Below, in pieces: positions 62,573-64,000 of a stretch of 64,000 nt of DNA. A program made the position numbers and the translations under genes. This DNA comes from Lachnoclostridium phytofermentans (GTDB lineage Bacteria; Bacillota; Clostridia; Lachnospirales; Lachnospiraceae). Under the pieces are notes generated by a model. That model did not search any database. It had not been told where the DNA came from and saw only the letters and a list, made by a program, of their open reading frames with translations. The stretch is taken from assembly GCF_000733755.1 (NCBI RefSeq), contig NZ_JPOF01000008.1:372001-436000 (forward strand), read 5' to 3'. How positions within the stretch are numbered: position 1 is the first letter of the stretch; each line of letters opens with the position of its first letter.

Positions 62573-64000
62573 ATGGATGGACATCCCATACGTGGTCTTG
62601 TCTTAATACTTGTACTAGTCGCACTAAATGCGATAGCATCAGCTGCAGAGGCAGCCATTGAAAATGTAAACGAGGCCCTTGCCAGAAAACGAGCAGAAGA
62701 GGGAGATAAAAAGGCAATACGCTTAGTTAGATTGTTAGATAGTCCTCATCGATACATAAATGTCATCGAGATTCTTCTAACATTAGCTAGCTTACTTATT
62801 GGTATGACGTATTCTTTACAGCTTTATGGAGTAATTGAAAAACTCGTAGAAAGAAGTACACTGCCAGAAGCAATGGCGATAACAACCAGTATTGCAATGG
62901 TATTGGTTACGATATTAATCACATATCTTATCGTTTTATTTGGTATGCTGTTACCAAGAAAGCTAGCGCTAAAATATGCAGATTCTTGTGCATTTAAAAT
63001 GGCGGGAATGATTTTAACCTGTTCTCATTTATTTGCACCATTTATTTGGCTATTGGAGAAGAATACGAATGGTATACTGCGTTTGCTTGGAATTCGTCCT
63101 TGTGACCTTGAAGAGAATGTAACAGAAGAAGAAATTATGTCTATGGTAAATGAGGGTCATGAACAGGGTGTTCTTGAAGCAGAAGAAGCTGAGATGATAT
63201 CCAATATCATAGAATTCAATGAAAAAGCTGCGAAAGATATTATGACTCATCGTAAGAAGATGGTTGCAGTCAACTGTGAACTCTCTATCGAAGAGGCACT
63301 TCGATTTATGTTAGATGAGAATTATTCAAGATTCCCGCTGTATGATGGGGATATTGATAATATTGTAGGTTTGCTTCATTTAAAGGATGTTATGTTATAT
63401 CATCTGGATCCTAGACTTAGGAAAGAACCTTTGTCAAAGGTAGCCAGAGAACCATATTTTATACCAGATACACAAAGTATCGATGTATTATTCCACGATA
63501 TGCAAACAAAGAAAATCCATATGGCAATTGCGATTGATGAGTACGGGCAGACTGCCGGTATCGTTGCTATGGAGGATATCTTAGAGGAAATCGTGGGTGA
63601 TATACAGGATGAATATGATAATGAAGAGGAGCTTTACACAAGATTAGAAGATGGCACTTATTTGGTGTCTGGTGAAGCTTCCCTAGAAGATTTGGAAGAC
63701 ATATTATCTCTTCCTTTTGCAGAAGAAGATATAAAAAATTACGATACGTTAAATGGGCTTATTGTATCGTTATTAGACCATATTCCAGGAGACGATGAAA
63801 AGGCTACCATTCGATATTGCGGATATGAATATGAACTTATGGAAATACAGAATCGCATGATTACCTCGATTCGGGTTCGTAAGATCCCAGAGGAGGACTT
63901 AAAATCTTCTGATAAAGAAGATAGTCAGTCATCACAAAAACTTGAGGCGGCAATGACTGATGCGATTGATACAACAGATGAGAGGATTCTTAGTAATGTA
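62573..64000 (+). CDS. CNNM/CBS-domain (hemolysin C/CorC-like) membrane protein, partial
   Basis: At least 476 residues are open to the window edge. An N-terminal CNNM transmembrane domain (about 1-145; LVLILVLVALNAIASAAEAA; LLTLASLLIGMTYSL-type helices) is followed by a CBS pair (about 205-330; MTHRKKMVAV; FPLYDGDIDNIVGLLHLKD). A CorC-type C-terminal domain (about 345-430) comes next. Such proteins are thought to export or sense Mg2+ and related ions. AAAGGAG lies eleven bases before the ATG. The N-terminus has the small-residue SAAEAA motif usual for the family. The true C-terminus is beyond the window. Confidence 0.93.
   Translation, partial: MDGHPIRGLVLILVLVALNAIASAAEAAIENVNEALARKRAEEGDKKAIRLVRLLDSPHRYINVIEILLTLASLLIGMTYSLQLYGVIEKLVERSTLPEAMAITTSIAMVLVTILITYLIVLFGMLLPRKLALKYADSCAFKMAGMILTCSHLFAPFIWLLEKNTNGILRLLGIRPCDLEENVTEEEIMSMVNEGHEQGVLEAEEAEMISNIIEFNEKAAKDIMTHRKKMVAVNCELSIEEALRFMLDENYSRFPLYDGDIDNIVGLLHLKDVMLYHLDPRLRKEPLSKVAREPYFIPDTQSIDVLFHDMQTKKIHMAIAIDEYGQTAGIVAMEDILEEIVGDIQDEYDNEEELYTRLEDGTYLVSGEASLEDLEDILSLPFAEEDIKNYDTLNGLIVSLLDHIPGDDEKATIRYCGYEYELMEIQNRMITSIRVRKIPEEDLKSSDKEDSQSSQKLEAAMTDAIDTTDERILSNV

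Noticed and set aside
1-64000. tRNA or rRNA genes, prophage, toxin clusters, integrated plasmids
   Set aside because: No GTTCGA-type tRNA arms, rRNA segments, integrases or structural phage genes were recognised by eye.

Overview
The window looks like a low-GC, Gram-positive anaerobic clostridium of the Lachnospiraceae, close to or within Lachnoclostridium (Clostridium) phytofermentans. That naming is from gene content and recall, not a search. Pointers are AT-rich DNA, AGGAGG-type ribosome sites, a SCIFF peptide with its radical SAM maturase, Rex, a clostridial class B sortase, a fused SecDF, and several cytosolic carbohydrate-active enzymes without signal peptides. No rRNA, tRNA, CRISPR array, prophage or intact insertion sequence was seen. 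One gene is clearly broken: a MATE transporter with a large internal deletion and a frameshift.

Layout. 1-10.7 kb is a sugar-sensing and uptake block: the tail of an ABC permease, its lipoprotein binding protein, a YesM/YesN-type two-component pair, a chemoreceptor and a large glycoside-phosphorylase-like enzyme. 11-17 kb holds a CorA transporter, a beta-lactamase-fold hydrolase and an OmpR-type regulator with a multi-membrane-span kinase. 17-24 kb holds a DegV protein, SCIFF plus maturase, SecDF and a YhfC-like membrane protein. 24-29 kb has a divergent pair of glycosidases, GH95 and an unusual ankyrin-GH43 fusion. 29-38 kb has a RecJ-like nuclease, an ECF S component, a TruA-like protein with altered active-site motifs, a Nudix-like protein with a degenerate box, pyrC, pyrF and the MATE pseudogene. 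38-45 kb has DedA, a same-strand cluster (CoiA-like, GH113-like, sortase B, PQTG surface protein) and an unrecognised pair of Met-rich/helical proteins. 44.7-54 kb has luxS, a double-HAD protein, a 2-hydroxyacid dehydrogenase, catalase and a complete polyamine ABC operon headed by its XRE-cupin regulator. 54.5-64 kb has an ABC-F ATPase, then rex, a coiled-coil protein, acpS, nnr, alr, mazF and a CNNM/CBS protein that runs off the window.

Themes. Carbohydrate sensing and intracellular sugar processing dominate the first half; polyamine import, redox control and cell-envelope housekeeping dominate the second. The strongest non-gene signal is a family of six related ~40-bp palindromes placed just after gene 3' ends in the sense direction, often directly behind an ordinary terminator, with paired changes that keep the hairpin. 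The most unusual protein-level signals are the ankyrin-GH43 fusion, the TruA-like protein with Glu in place of the catalytic Asp, the YhfC-like protein lacking the expected catalytic residues, and the 363/89-residue protein pair with repeated helical motifs. Start codons were chosen from ribosome-site spacing and family N-termini, so several differ from the longest possible reading frame.
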